Below are positions 1 to 5,298 of a stretch of 9,091 nt of DNA, in pieces (positions within the stretch are counted from its first letter, which is position 1; every line of letters starts with the position of its first letter). The notes beneath the pieces are model-generated. The model saw nothing but the letters and a program-made list of their open reading frames with translations. It was not told the origin of the DNA and made no database searches. The position numbers and the translations under genes were made by a program. Origin of the DNA: an uncultured Prevotella sp. (lineage in GTDB: Bacteria; Bacteroidota; Bacteroidia; Bacteroidales; Bacteroidaceae); the NCBI GenBank assembly GCA_934196725.1, contig CAKPWR010000080.1, positions 1-9,091 of the forward strand, read 5' to 3'.

Positions 1-138
1 CATAGTGCGATTATCAAGGAGAATTGGAAGATTATCTATCGCTACGATGAAGCCAACGACCTCGTCATTTTCGTAGACTTATGGGATATGAGAAGAAGCC
101 CTAGATATCTTATCAGACAATTCAAAAGAAAACTATAA
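1..138 (+). CDS. RelE/ParE-family toxin, C-terminal part (5' end outside window)
   Basis: This is the last 45 codons of a gene that begins before the window, read in frame 1 and ending at TAA 136-138. The visible protein has the pattern WKIIYRYDEANDLVIFVDLW followed by DMRRSPRYLI. That matches the C-terminal beta strands and basic Arg-Arg-x-Pro segment of the RelE/ParE toxin superfamily (type II toxin-antitoxin systems), in which the toxin is either a ribosome-dependent mRNA endonuclease (RelE) or a gyrase poison (ParE). The sequence does not say which activity applies here. An antitoxin is usually encoded just upstream, which is outside the window. A small gene follows after 12 bp and is probably co-transcribed. 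Family assignment rests on pattern recognition of a fragment. Confidence 0.7.
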   Translation, partial: HSAIIKENWKIIYRYDEANDLVIFVDLWDMRRSPRYLIRQFKRKL

Positions 139-150
139 AGAAAAAAGCTT

Positions 151-315
151 ATGAAAGAGAAAAGATATCCAGTTGGCTGGCATCCGGCGAATGAAAAAGA
201 AGCCGTGGCTAGGATTGAAGCTATTGAAGCGGAATATGAAAGGACAGGCAAGGCTACAGATTTTGAAGAATTTATAGAAGAATTAAAGGCAGAAGGATTA
301 TGGCTTATCCAATAA
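151..315 (+). CDS. small acidic protein of unknown function behind the toxin gene
   Basis: The ORF has 54 codons, from ATG 151 to TAA 313-315, and starts 12 bp after the toxin-like gene. The product begins MKEKRYPVGWHP and is then mostly charged and helical, with repeated EAIEAEYE and FEEFIEELKAEGL stretches and no membrane segment. It has no helix-turn-helix or ribbon-helix-helix pattern, so it is not an obvious HigA- or ParD-type antitoxin, although its position and acidity would suit an antitoxin or accessory protein. The leader is A-rich (AAAGAAAAAA) without a clear Shine-Dalgarno, which is common in Bacteroidota. Its last 11 bp overlap the 3' end of the opposing nucleotidyltransferase gene. 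It is credible as a gene because of the tight spacing and sensible composition. Function unknown. Confidence 0.55.
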   Translation: MKEKRYPVGWHPANEKEAVARIEAIEAEYERTGKATDFEEFIEELKAEGLWLIQ

Positions 316-700
316 AAGCAATACCAAAAAAGATCCTCGCTATCGTGTTATGCGCCCTGTTTTGCAGTAGCATCACCCCTTCCTCTTCTACATTATTATA
401 AAAAGGACTGCCCTTTTTGCTCTGCCAGTCTTTCATAGAATATACTATCGGGTGAATCATCTGATTGATTTGCCAACCCAATTCCCAAAGAGGATAGGTG
501 TAATTATCATGATCCTGCTCTTCTATCTTATCCTTGTTCAGAAGCACAAGGATGTCCCAGTCGGAATCTGCTTTAGCATCCCTTCTAGCCCTTGACCCGA
601 AAAGGATAACCTTGGCATCTTTCGGCATAATCGACTCCGCTTTCTTCTGAATCGACTTGAGTACCTCATCTTCAAGATGTTCCCTTATTATTGTCGTCAT
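305..700 (-). CDS. minimal nucleotidyltransferase (MNT/MntA-type), no HEPN partner seen
   Basis: This 131-aa protein carries the DNA polymerase beta-like nucleotidyltransferase signature. FGSRARRD at residues 34-41 gives the GS motif (G35, S36), and after exactly ten residues D47-W48-D49 gives the metal-binding DxD, so GSX10DXD is met in full. In this superfamily these residues bind the NTP and Mg2+; MntA members AMPylate and silence a HEPN toxin (HepT). The third carboxylate usually seen in a later strand is not obvious: the equivalent stretch reads MIHPIVYS (81-88). No HEPN gene lies on either side, so this is an orphan or has a distant partner. The last 15-18 residues (NRAHNTIARIFFG onward) look unlike the charged core and run into the opposing small gene, and may be a non-conserved extension. 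ATG at 700 is chosen because a good promoter lies 25 bp upstream. Confidence 0.8.
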   Translation of the reverse strand: MTTIIREHLEDEVLKSIQKKAESIMPKDAKVILFGSRARRDAKADSDWDILVLLNKDKIEEQDHDNYTYPLWELGWQINQMIHPIVYSMKDWQSKKGSPFYNNVEEEGVMLLQNRAHNTIARIFFGIAFIG

Positions 701-724
701 AACACTATCATTTTAATTACACCG

Positions 725-756
725 CAAAAATACGAAAAAGAATTGAAACTAACAAA
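725..756 (-). promoter_or_regulatory. Bacteroidota-type promoter of the nucleotidyltransferase gene
   Basis: On the minus strand a perfect -7 element TATTTTTG (725-732, consensus TAnnTTTG) is preceded by a perfect -33 TTTG (753-756) with a 20-bp spacer. This is the spacing used by the primary sigma factor of Bacteroidota. The start codon at 700 lies 24 bp beyond the -7 box, giving a very short leader. Confidence 0.75.
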
Positions 757-774
757 TATTCTGAGAGATATTTG
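753..774. promoter_or_regulatory. inverted repeat overlapping the -33 box (possible operator or weak terminator)
   Basis: CAAATAT (753-759) and ATATTTG (768-774) form a perfect 7-bp inverted repeat around an 8-base centre. It covers the -33 element of the nucleotidyltransferase promoter and starts 4 bp after the stop codon of the HU-like gene. It could be an operator for autoregulation or a weak stem-loop ending the HU-like transcript. The stem is AT-only apart from the end pair, and no tight T-run follows, so an efficient terminator is unlikely. The role is inferred. Confidence 0.4.
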
Positions 775-777
775 CAT

Positions 778-1416
778 TTATTCTTTCCTCTTCACCCAAA
801 CCTTATGGCTGCCGCGGCCTAGTGAATCTATCGGCGAAGTCTTGTCATTTGTCAGCTCCTTCAGTTCCATAGAGGCAGAAGTGCGGCTCAGGTTGTTGAT
901 GGAGACATAATCGCCTAGGGTGAGGACTCCGTTCTTCTCTATCACCTCCAGGGCACGGGCGATGCGCTCTTCCTTGGAATAGAGTTGCTTGCGAATCACC
1001 TTTACGCCACCCATATCTCGTTCCAGGTCACGATCGGTTTCACGCTTCACATCCTTGACAAACTCAGGAGACGCCTTGAAGTTGATGTCCTTCACTCCCA
1101 CCTTGCGGTACGTCATCTTATCATCTTGACTCAGAATTTCCCTAGGCTTATCGTCCTCGAAAGCGAGGGAGAGGGAGAAGGTGCCGAAACCTTCTAGATT
1201 CACGTTGTACCCCATGGAGAGCATGTCTGCCAGCATATCAACCACATCTGTCAATACAGCCTCCGTGGTACTTTCCGAAATACCGCGATGGTAATGCTGC
1301 ATCATCTTGACGAACTCTTTTCGGGATAGTGTCCGGTTGGTCACCATCTTGGGATAAACTCTGCGCTTGCCTTCATCACGCATATCATTCAACTCTTGCA
1401 ACTTGTACTTAGCCAT
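778..1416 (-). CDS. HU-like DNA-binding protein with C-terminal winged helix
   Basis: The product has 212 aa, about twice the length of a bare HU protein. Residues about 26-120 form an HU/IHF-like domain: helices from TLSRKEFVKMMQ through TDVVDMLADMLSMG, then the diagnostic turn and strand GYNVNLEGFGTF (69-80), and a later F-x-A-S-P-E-F segment as in Bacteroidota HU proteins. Residues about 146-212 look like a winged helix: helix EERIARALEVIEKNG, turn LTLGDYVSINNL, recognition helix SRTSASMELKEL (177-188), and a wing ending GRGSHKVWVKR. It probably binds DNA as a dimer; whether it is an architectural protein or a specific regulator cannot be told from sequence. An in-frame GTG at 1449 was not used because ATG 1416 has a well-spaced AAAGGAAA upstream. 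The leader is long and repeat-rich (see 1495-1644), which hints at control of its own expression. Confidence 0.85.
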   Translation of the reverse strand: MAKYKLQELNDMRDEGKRRVYPKMVTNRTLSRKEFVKMMQHYHRGISESTTEAVLTDVVDMLADMLSMGYNVNLEGFGTFSLSLAFEDDKPREILSQDDKMTYRKVGVKDINFKASPEFVKDVKRETDRDLERDMGGVKVIRKQLYSKEERIARALEVIEKNGVLTLGDYVSINNLSRTSASMELKELTNDKTSPIDSLGRGSHKVWVKRKE

Positions 1417-1421
1417 ATCAG

Positions 1422-1429
1422 TTTCCTTT
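1422..1429 (-). promoter_or_regulatory. ribosome binding site deciding the HU-like start
   Basis: On the minus strand AAAGGAAA lies 5 bases before ATG 1416. This good Shine-Dalgarno is unusual for this sequence, where other starts lack one. It favours ATG 1416 over the upstream GTG 1449, where the GGAG directly abuts the start codon. Confidence 0.6.
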
Positions 1430-1494
1430 CTTATTAAGATTGTTATCACTCCTTATTGCAGCAGCCTTTGTATCCTACAGTATTTATGATCATA

Positions 1495-1550
1495 CCTAAG
1501 AAGAAAAGACCACAAACCTAGGAAGAAAAGTATTTTATCCTAGAAGAAAT
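1495..1550. repeat. three 22-bp-spaced CCTA(N)GAAGAAA direct repeats
   Basis: CCTAAGAAGAAAAG (1495), CCTAGGAAGAAAAG (1517) and CCTAGAAGAAAT (1539) begin exactly 22 bp apart, about two helical turns. The core CCTA plus GAAGAAA is shared and the bases between cores diverge, which looks like conserved protein or RNA sites rather than a recent duplication. They lie in the untranslated leader of the HU-like gene, between the large inverted repeat and the start codon. The third core runs into the left arm of that inverted repeat. Confidence 0.6.
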
Positions 1551-1644
1551 CTCCGTTCACCGACGCCGAATGTCCGTTCAACGTCGCTGAACGGCGGTTC
1601 AACGTCGGTGAATGTCGGTTCAACGTCGGTGAACGAAGATTTCT
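1545..1644 (-). promoter_or_regulatory. 100-base leader inverted repeat (predicted 5' stem-loop of the HU-like mRNA)
   Basis: The arms 1545-1565 and 1624-1644 are 21 bp each and match at 20 positions. The single difference (1553 C against 1636 A on the plus strand) would be a G-U wobble in minus-strand RNA but a C-A mismatch in plus-strand RNA, so the stem is complete only in the HU-gene transcript. The loop (1566-1623) contains a second perfect 7-bp stem CCGTTCA/TGAACGG (1574-1594). The predicted transcription start from the promoter at 1651-1682 falls within a few bases of 1644, so the transcript would begin with this stem-loop. Possible roles are mRNA stabilisation, a regulatory RNA structure, or a protein-binding site. 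A genome-wide palindromic repeat is an alternative. Confidence 0.6.
1555..1638. repeat. four tandem 21-bp units (GTTCAACGTCGGTGAA type)
   Basis: Units begin with GTTCA at 1555, 1576, 1597 and 1618, exactly 21 bp apart. Units 2-4 share GTTCAACGTCG(C/G)TGAA. Unit 1 reads GTTCACCGACGCCGAA, so its centre resembles the opposite orientation. Each unit has partial dyad symmetry (GTTCA...TGAAC). The period of two helical turns would put bound proteins on one face of the DNA. There are no unique spacers, so it is not a CRISPR array. The GC-rich units contrast with the AT-rich DNA around them. Confidence 0.8.
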
Positions 1645-1650
1645 ACCTTA

Positions 1651-1682
1651 CAAAGATACAACTTTATCAGATATAAAACAAG
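1651..1682 (-). promoter_or_regulatory. Bacteroidota-type promoter of the HU-like gene
   Basis: On the minus strand TATCTTTG (1651-1658) is a perfect TAnnTTTG -7 box. CTTG at 1679-1682 is a three-of-four match to the -33 TTTG, with a 20-bp spacer. Transcription would start near 1644-1648, giving a leader of about 230 nt that contains both repeat sets. Confidence 0.65.
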
Positions 1683-1775
1683 ACTTTTCCTGAATATCTT
1701 TTCTTTTCCGGCCATAATTCTTCGTTTTTTGAACCTTTGCGACTGTTTCGCATAGCAAGTGAAAGTATCCACTCT

Positions 1776-1916
1776 ATGTACAAGAAATCATATTACGACT
1801 TGTTGAGTACTGGCAAGAACTGCTATTATCGAATGATGACGAGAGTACTAGCATGCAGGCTCCATAAACAAGGATGGAAAACTTTAAATATAGTTAAATC
1901 CCCCAAAAAAATATAG
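1776..1916 (+). CDS. doubtful 46-codon ORF, basic small protein
   Basis: ATG 1776 opens a 46-codon ORF ending TAG 1914-1916, with a product beginning MYKKSYYDLLSTGKNCYYRMM and rich in Lys, Arg and Tyr. It has no membrane segment, no recognised domain, no clear Shine-Dalgarno and no convincing promoter; the nearest -7-like box, AACCTTTG at 1732-1739, lacks the T of TA. The reading frame stays open upstream of the ATG for at least 15 codons, so this could also be the relic of a longer gene. It ends inside a perfect inverted repeat (1914-1939). It is listed only because the interval has nothing else that could be coding. Confidence 0.2.
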   Translation: MYKKSYYDLLSTGKNCYYRMMTRVLACRLHKQGWKTLNIVKSPKKI

Positions 1917-1939
1917 TTTCATTGGTAGAAATGAAACTA
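1914..1939. promoter_or_regulatory. perfect 10-bp inverted repeat upstream of the bspA-like promoter
   Basis: TAGTTTCATT (1914-1923) and AATGAAACTA (1930-1939) are exact inverse complements around a 6-base loop. On the minus strand the stem is followed by ATATTTTTTT, terminator-like, but no minus-strand gene feeds into it. On the plus strand A-runs flank it, so it is not a plus-strand terminator. It sits about 40 bp before the -7 box of the surface-protein gene, a plausible operator position. Role inferred. Confidence 0.45.
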
Positions 1940-1979
1940 AAAAAATCAATTTTTCCACCTCCCTTTCATCTTTTTTCAC

Positions 1980-1987
1980 TATTTTTG
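1980..1987 (+). promoter_or_regulatory. -7 promoter element of the bspA-like gene
   Basis: TATTTTTG is a perfect TAnnTTTG match. No TTTG lies at the ideal 19-21 bp upstream; the nearest T-rich candidate is TTTT at 1951-1954 with a 25-bp spacer, so the -33 side is weak and an activator may be needed. The leader would be about 65 nt. Two copies of CATAGTAAAT (2019-2028 and 2048-2057, 29 bp apart) lie in it, the second ending one base before the ATG. Confidence 0.5.
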
Positions 1988-2058
1988 CAGTCAGAAACGG
2001 AAAAGTATTTAATTAAATCATAGTAAATCATATTAATGTAATCAAAACATAGTAAATT

Positions 2059-4908
2059 ATGGAGAAATCTTTTACACCCATCCATCCCAAGTTTTTTGGG
2101 GAAGCGAGGCATAGCCGAGCGTTGACATCGGCAGTGCTTCTCCTCCTTAGTATCCTCATGCTCATCCCATGCTCGGCTATGGCAGAGGGAGAGAGTAATG
2201 GTAGCGACGAGGTAACTTTTACCTGTATCTCGGCAAATCCGGAAGGATTTTACCACGAAGAAGATAATTTTGAGTATCTTGAAACGGTAGACGAGCGTGC
2301 CCATAATCTCTTTGATGGTAACACCGATACCAAATGGTGCTTTGACTTTTCGCAGAAGGCCTACGTCATCTTCAAGGCAAGCAGGTTAGGTGCCGTGAGT
2401 GGCTACACCATCACCACGGGCAATGACAGCGGCGACTACGCAGGAAGAAACCCAAAGAGCTGGACTCTCTATGGCAGCAACGATCAGAAGAACTGGACCA
2501 TCATCGACCAAGTGAGCAATGATGTCGTACTTCAGGATGAGAATGCCACTGCTTATAACTATAATTGCTCTTCCTCCGCAGAGTACGAATATTTCAAGTG
2601 GGAGATAACCGAGGGAGGCTCCCTCCTGCAGGTTTCGGAACTCAAGCTGAAGTTAGAAAAAAAGATCTGTAAGGAACATCAGATTCAAAAAATACCAGCT
2701 GTGGAACCGACATGTACCAATGTGGGCCATGTGGAATATTACCAATGCACGGCTTGCGACTTGCTGTTCAAGGATGCCCTGGGCACAGAGAAGTACACCG
2801 ACAATAGCTACATCCTGCCAGCCAAGGGGCATCAGTGCGATAATGTGTATTGTACGGTTTGCAAAGCCTGCGCTTTGAGCTATTCGGTAAACGATGGCAA
2901 GGTCACAGTCGAAGGCTTTGCCGATGGTTTTTTCATTCCTCATCTGGTGATACCAGAGACGATTGAAGGTATGCCGGTGGTTGCCATAAATGGTTCGAGA
3001 TTTAGTAAATCTAATATTGAGAGTGTAGTGTTTCCGACCAGCTTAGAGAGGATAGAAGAGTCGGCATTTGCTGAATGCTCTCGTCTTACCTCTGTCTCCT
3101 TTGCTGCAGAAGGCAATCTGAAGATAATAGGAAGATATGCTTTTCAAAATTGTCCTCTTACCTGTGTCAGTATTCCTGCGTCTGTAGAGACGATAGATGA
3201 TTATGCTTTTAAATTCAATTCGAGTCTTACCTCCGTCTCCTTTGCTGCAGAAGGCAAGCTGAAGAAAATAGGAAGTTATGCTTTTCAAGATTGTCCTCTT
3301 ACACATGTTGTTATCCCTTCTTCAGTACAGGAGATAGCAGGGAACGCATTTTATGATTGTAAAATCCTTACCTCCGTCTCCTTTGCTGCAGAAGGCAATC
3401 TGAAGAAAATAGGAAGTTATGCTTTCCAAGGTACAGCCCTTACCCATATCGACATCCCTGCATCAGTGGAAAACATTTATGAAAAAGCTTTTGCCGGGGG
3501 TCTTATGCTAGAGGACGTGACCTTTAATAGAGCCATGGACAATACAAGTTTGGCAAATTATAGCCCAGAGATGTTTGATGATGATTTCAAACTCAAGAAC
3601 ATCTATGTGCCTTGGAAGTCGAAGCAAAGCTACACAGACCTGTTCACAAACCAAGCAGACAAAATCAAGGGTTTCCTCACTGATAACAGTGGCATCGTCT
3701 ATGAGGTGAATGACGACACCCACGAGCTCTCTTGCATCGGGACAAGCGATGAGAGGTGGACTGGTTTCGCTCCTCCAACGGAGCTGGAAAACATGCCTGT
3801 GACAGAAATCAAGGAGAAAGCCTTTAAGGACAATAAAAATCTCACAAGTATGGAGATTCCTCAGACAGTGAAGACTGTAGGTGCTCAAGCCTTTGCAGGA
3901 TGTGAGTCTCTTCACAATGTTAAGATAAAGGGCAATGCGACAACTATCGCAGCAGATGCCTTCAAGGACACGCCAGACCTGGGCACAATCCTTGTGAGCA
4001 GAGATGCCTATGCCACCTATCATGAGCAAGGCTTTGAACAGTGCGATAAGCTCGTTGCCCTCTATGGCTCGGAGGAGGTGGTGCAGCTGACCGACGAAAA
4101 GGGCATGTCGGATGAGGTGACGAGCATCCCAACCGTATATGCACCTAACCAGCTGAGCTATCAGCGCCAGGGACTGGAGCCAGACGGGTATGCCACCCTT
4201 TGCCTGCCATTTAGCATCTCGCAATACTCGAGCGTGTTTGAGAAGGTGTATACACCATTGGGCACGGTGATACACAACACGGCGAAGAGCACTCCAGAGC
4301 TGGAGCACTTTATCCTCATGCTGCAGGAACTGAAGCCTGGCACCAGGATCCAAGCAGGGCAGCCTGTCTTCGTAAAGTTGGCGGGGGGAATAGATAAGTT
4401 GACTTTCACCAATGATTGTGGTGACGAGCAGCTGACCGCCGACCTCAAGCCTAAGGCCGAGGCGATGAAGGTAGTGGACTGGGACGGTGCATCAGGACTC
4501 ATGACAGAGAACGACAACTTCCGTATCACCTATGGCAGCCGGTATCAGCCTATGGCTCAGGTATCTGAGGACGACCACATTTGGTCGTTCAATGGCAATG
4601 GAACATTCGGACCACAGAAAGATGGCGTGATGCCGCCATTCCGTCTCTTTCTGACAGTCTTGGATGCTACTCCTTCAGTACAAGCCAAGGCGTATAGCAT
4701 CTCCATCGGCGTGAGCGACGGCACCACCACAGGTATCCGCGAGATAATCTCATCCGATACCATTGATTCCTCTAAGCCAGCAGGCTCGTCATCTCATGCC
4801 GGCATCATCTACGACCTGAATGGCCGCAAAGTAGCTACAGCCTCAAAGACCAAGCATATGAGCAAGGGCATCTACATCCTGAATGGCAAGAAGATGGTGG
4901 TGAAATGA
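2059..4908 (+). CDS. secreted BspA-like leucine-rich-repeat surface protein with F5/8-type domain
   Basis: The product has 949 aa. Residues 1-42 are a signal peptide: basic region, hydrophobic core AVLLLLSILMLIP, and cleavage after AMA (42). Residues about 50-198 resemble an F5/8 type C (discoidin-like) carbohydrate-binding domain, with LFDGNTDTKWC and SWTLYGSNDQKNW. Residues about 204-272 are Cys-rich (C204, C230-x-x-C233, then CDNVYCTVCKAC). Residues about 275-670 are BspA-type LRR_5 repeats (IP.SV..I...AF..C.SLTSV), including three 47-aa near-identical units from residue 343. About 690-885 is a beta-rich region of the YATLCLPF type common in Bacteroidota surface proteins. The end (IYDLNGRKVA...KGIYILNGKKMVVK) resembles a type IX secretion sorting tail. 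Such proteins are exported and act in adhesion or carbohydrate contact; the ligand is unknown. The lipobox-like LIPC (35-38) has Pro before Cys, so a lipoprotein is unlikely. Confidence 0.88.
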   Translation: MEKSFTPIHPKFFGEARHSRALTSAVLLLLSILMLIPCSAMAEGESNGSDEVTFTCISANPEGFYHEEDNFEYLETVDERAHNLFDGNTDTKWCFDFSQKAYVIFKASRLGAVSGYTITTGNDSGDYAGRNPKSWTLYGSNDQKNWTIIDQVSNDVVLQDENATAYNYNCSSSAEYEYFKWEITEGGSLLQVSELKLKLEKKICKEHQIQKIPAVEPTCTNVGHVEYYQCTACDLLFKDALGTEKYTDNSYILPAKGHQCDNVYCTVCKACALSYSVNDGKVTVEGFADGFFIPHLVIPETIEGMPVVAINGSRFSKSNIESVVFPTSLERIEESAFAECSRLTSVSFAAEGNLKIIGRYAFQNCPLTCVSIPASVETIDDYAFKFNSSLTSVSFAAEGKLKKIGSYAFQDCPLTHVVIPSSVQEIAGNAFYDCKILTSVSFAAEGNLKKIGSYAFQGTALTHIDIPASVENIYEKAFAGGLMLEDVTFNRAMDNTSLANYSPEMFDDDFKLKNIYVPWKSKQSYTDLFTNQADKIKGFLTDNSGIVYEVNDDTHELSCIGTSDERWTGFAPPTELENMPVTEIKEKAFKDNKNLTSMEIPQTVKTVGAQAFAGCESLHNVKIKGNATTIAADAFKDTPDLGTILVSRDAYATYHEQGFEQCDKLVALYGSEEVVQLTDEKGMSDEVTSIPTVYAPNQLSYQRQGLEPDGYATLCLPFSISQYSSVFEKVYTPLGTVIHNTAKSTPELEHFILMLQELKPGTRIQAGQPVFVKLAGGIDKLTFTNDCGDEQLTADLKPKAEAMKVVDWDGASGLMTENDNFRITYGSRYQPMAQVSEDDHIWSFNGNGTFGPQKDGVMPPFRLFLTVLDATPSVQAKAYSISIGVSDGTTTGIREIISSDTIDSSKPAGSSSHAGIIYDLNGRKVATASKTKHMSKGIYILNGKKMVVK
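3085..3507 (+). repeat. three 141-bp in-frame direct repeats in the LRR region
   Basis: CTTACCTCYGTCTCCTTTG begins copies at 3085, 3226 and 3367, exactly 141 bp (47 codons, two LRRs) apart. Copies 2 and 3 differ at only one of roughly the first 59 bases and diverge towards their ends. The length keeps the frame, so gain or loss of units by recombination would change LRR number without breaking the gene. Confidence 0.85.
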
Positions 4909-4978
4909 CATGTAAAGTGAAATAAAATGTAATTGGTAGATAATAAATATAAAAGTAAATATAATATTAAATACGAAT

Positions 4979-5152
4979 ATGAATACAATGATGAAAAAGA
5001 AGTATCAAGTTCCAGCAATCCAGGTGCTGGAACTTACCGACAGCCTTCCGCTCCTCTTAGCAGGCAGCGGGGAACCTGGTACCAGCACTGACCACGGCAC
5101 AGCCCACTCCAAAGGCTACTCTGTAGACTGCTGGGAAGGGGAGGATTACTAA
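4979..5152 (+). CDS. 57-aa peptide with leader-like N-terminus, behind the bspA-like gene
   Basis: The ORF runs from ATG 4979 to TAA 5150-5152; ATG codons 4 and 5 (4988, 4991) are alternative starts, and no Shine-Dalgarno is visible. The product has a basic start (MMKKKYQVPAIQV), a short amphipathic stretch ELTDSLPLLLAGS (18-30), then a Gly/Ser/Thr/His-rich segment ending in an acidic tail with one Cys and one Trp (SVDCWEGEDY). The LLLAG site with hydrophobic residues at -4 and -7 is partly like a double-glycine leader, but there is no adjacent peptidase, transporter or modifying enzyme, and the hydrophobic run is too short for a normal signal peptide. From memory, similar KKKYxxPxxxV...LLA peptides are frequent in Prevotella; that is not verified here. 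It lies 70 bp after the surface-protein gene with no terminator between, and a strong terminator follows, so the two probably form one operon. Confidence 0.65.
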   Translation: MNTMMKKKYQVPAIQVLELTDSLPLLLAGSGEPGTSTDHGTAHSKGYSVDCWEGEDY

Positions 5153-5160
5153 AAATAAGC

Positions 5161-5206
5161 AAAAACGAGGGAGAGTCATAAGTCCATGACACCCCCTCGT
5201 TTTTTT
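5161..5206 (+). terminator. strong intrinsic terminator after the peptide gene
   Basis: The outer stem ACGAGGG (5165-5171) pairs with CCCTCGT (5194-5200), extended by A-T pairs. After a small internal loop GTCAT (5175-5179) pairs with ATGAC (5186-5190) around AAGTCC. Seven T residues follow (5200-5206). The A-run before the stem also gives a T-run on the other strand, so it could work both ways. It separates the surface-protein operon from sbcDC. Confidence 0.88.
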
Positions 5207-5298
5207 GCTGTTTATCCTACCATAAAGGCCACCTTTCCTATTCCCTAGGTCTCTAGAGATGCAGGAATGGTAGCAAAAGACTAAGATTAGACATCCTT

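Noticed and set aside
1417..1449. Upstream GTG start adding 11 residues to the HU-like protein
   Set aside because: Its GGAG directly abuts the GTG, whereas ATG 1416 has AAAGGAAA at a proper distance and gives a more typical N-terminus.
1555..1638. CRISPR array
   Set aside because: Units are contiguous 21-bp repeats with no unique spacers and no cas genes nearby.
1914..1939. Rho-independent terminator
   Set aside because: The T-run lies only on the minus-strand side, and no minus-strand gene reads into it; on the plus strand no T-run follows.
2163..2174. Lipoprotein signal (LIPC at residues 35-38) in the surface protein
   Set aside because: Pro precedes the Cys, which breaks the lipobox, and a good AMA signal peptidase I site follows at residue 42.
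3508..4353. 281-codon minus-strand ORF inside the bspA-like gene
   Set aside because: The plus-strand frame gives clear LRR and C-terminal domain patterns; the antisense product shows no domain.
4909..4978. Terminator between the bspA-like gene and the peptide gene
   Set aside because: The stretch is AT-rich but shows no stem followed by a T-run, so co-transcription is the simpler reading.
5207..5298. Promoter or structured element before sbcD
   Set aside because: Short complementary pieces exist (CTACCAT with ATGGTAG, ATTCC with GGAAT) but they compete with each other, and no TAnnTTTG box was found, so nothing firm can be called.
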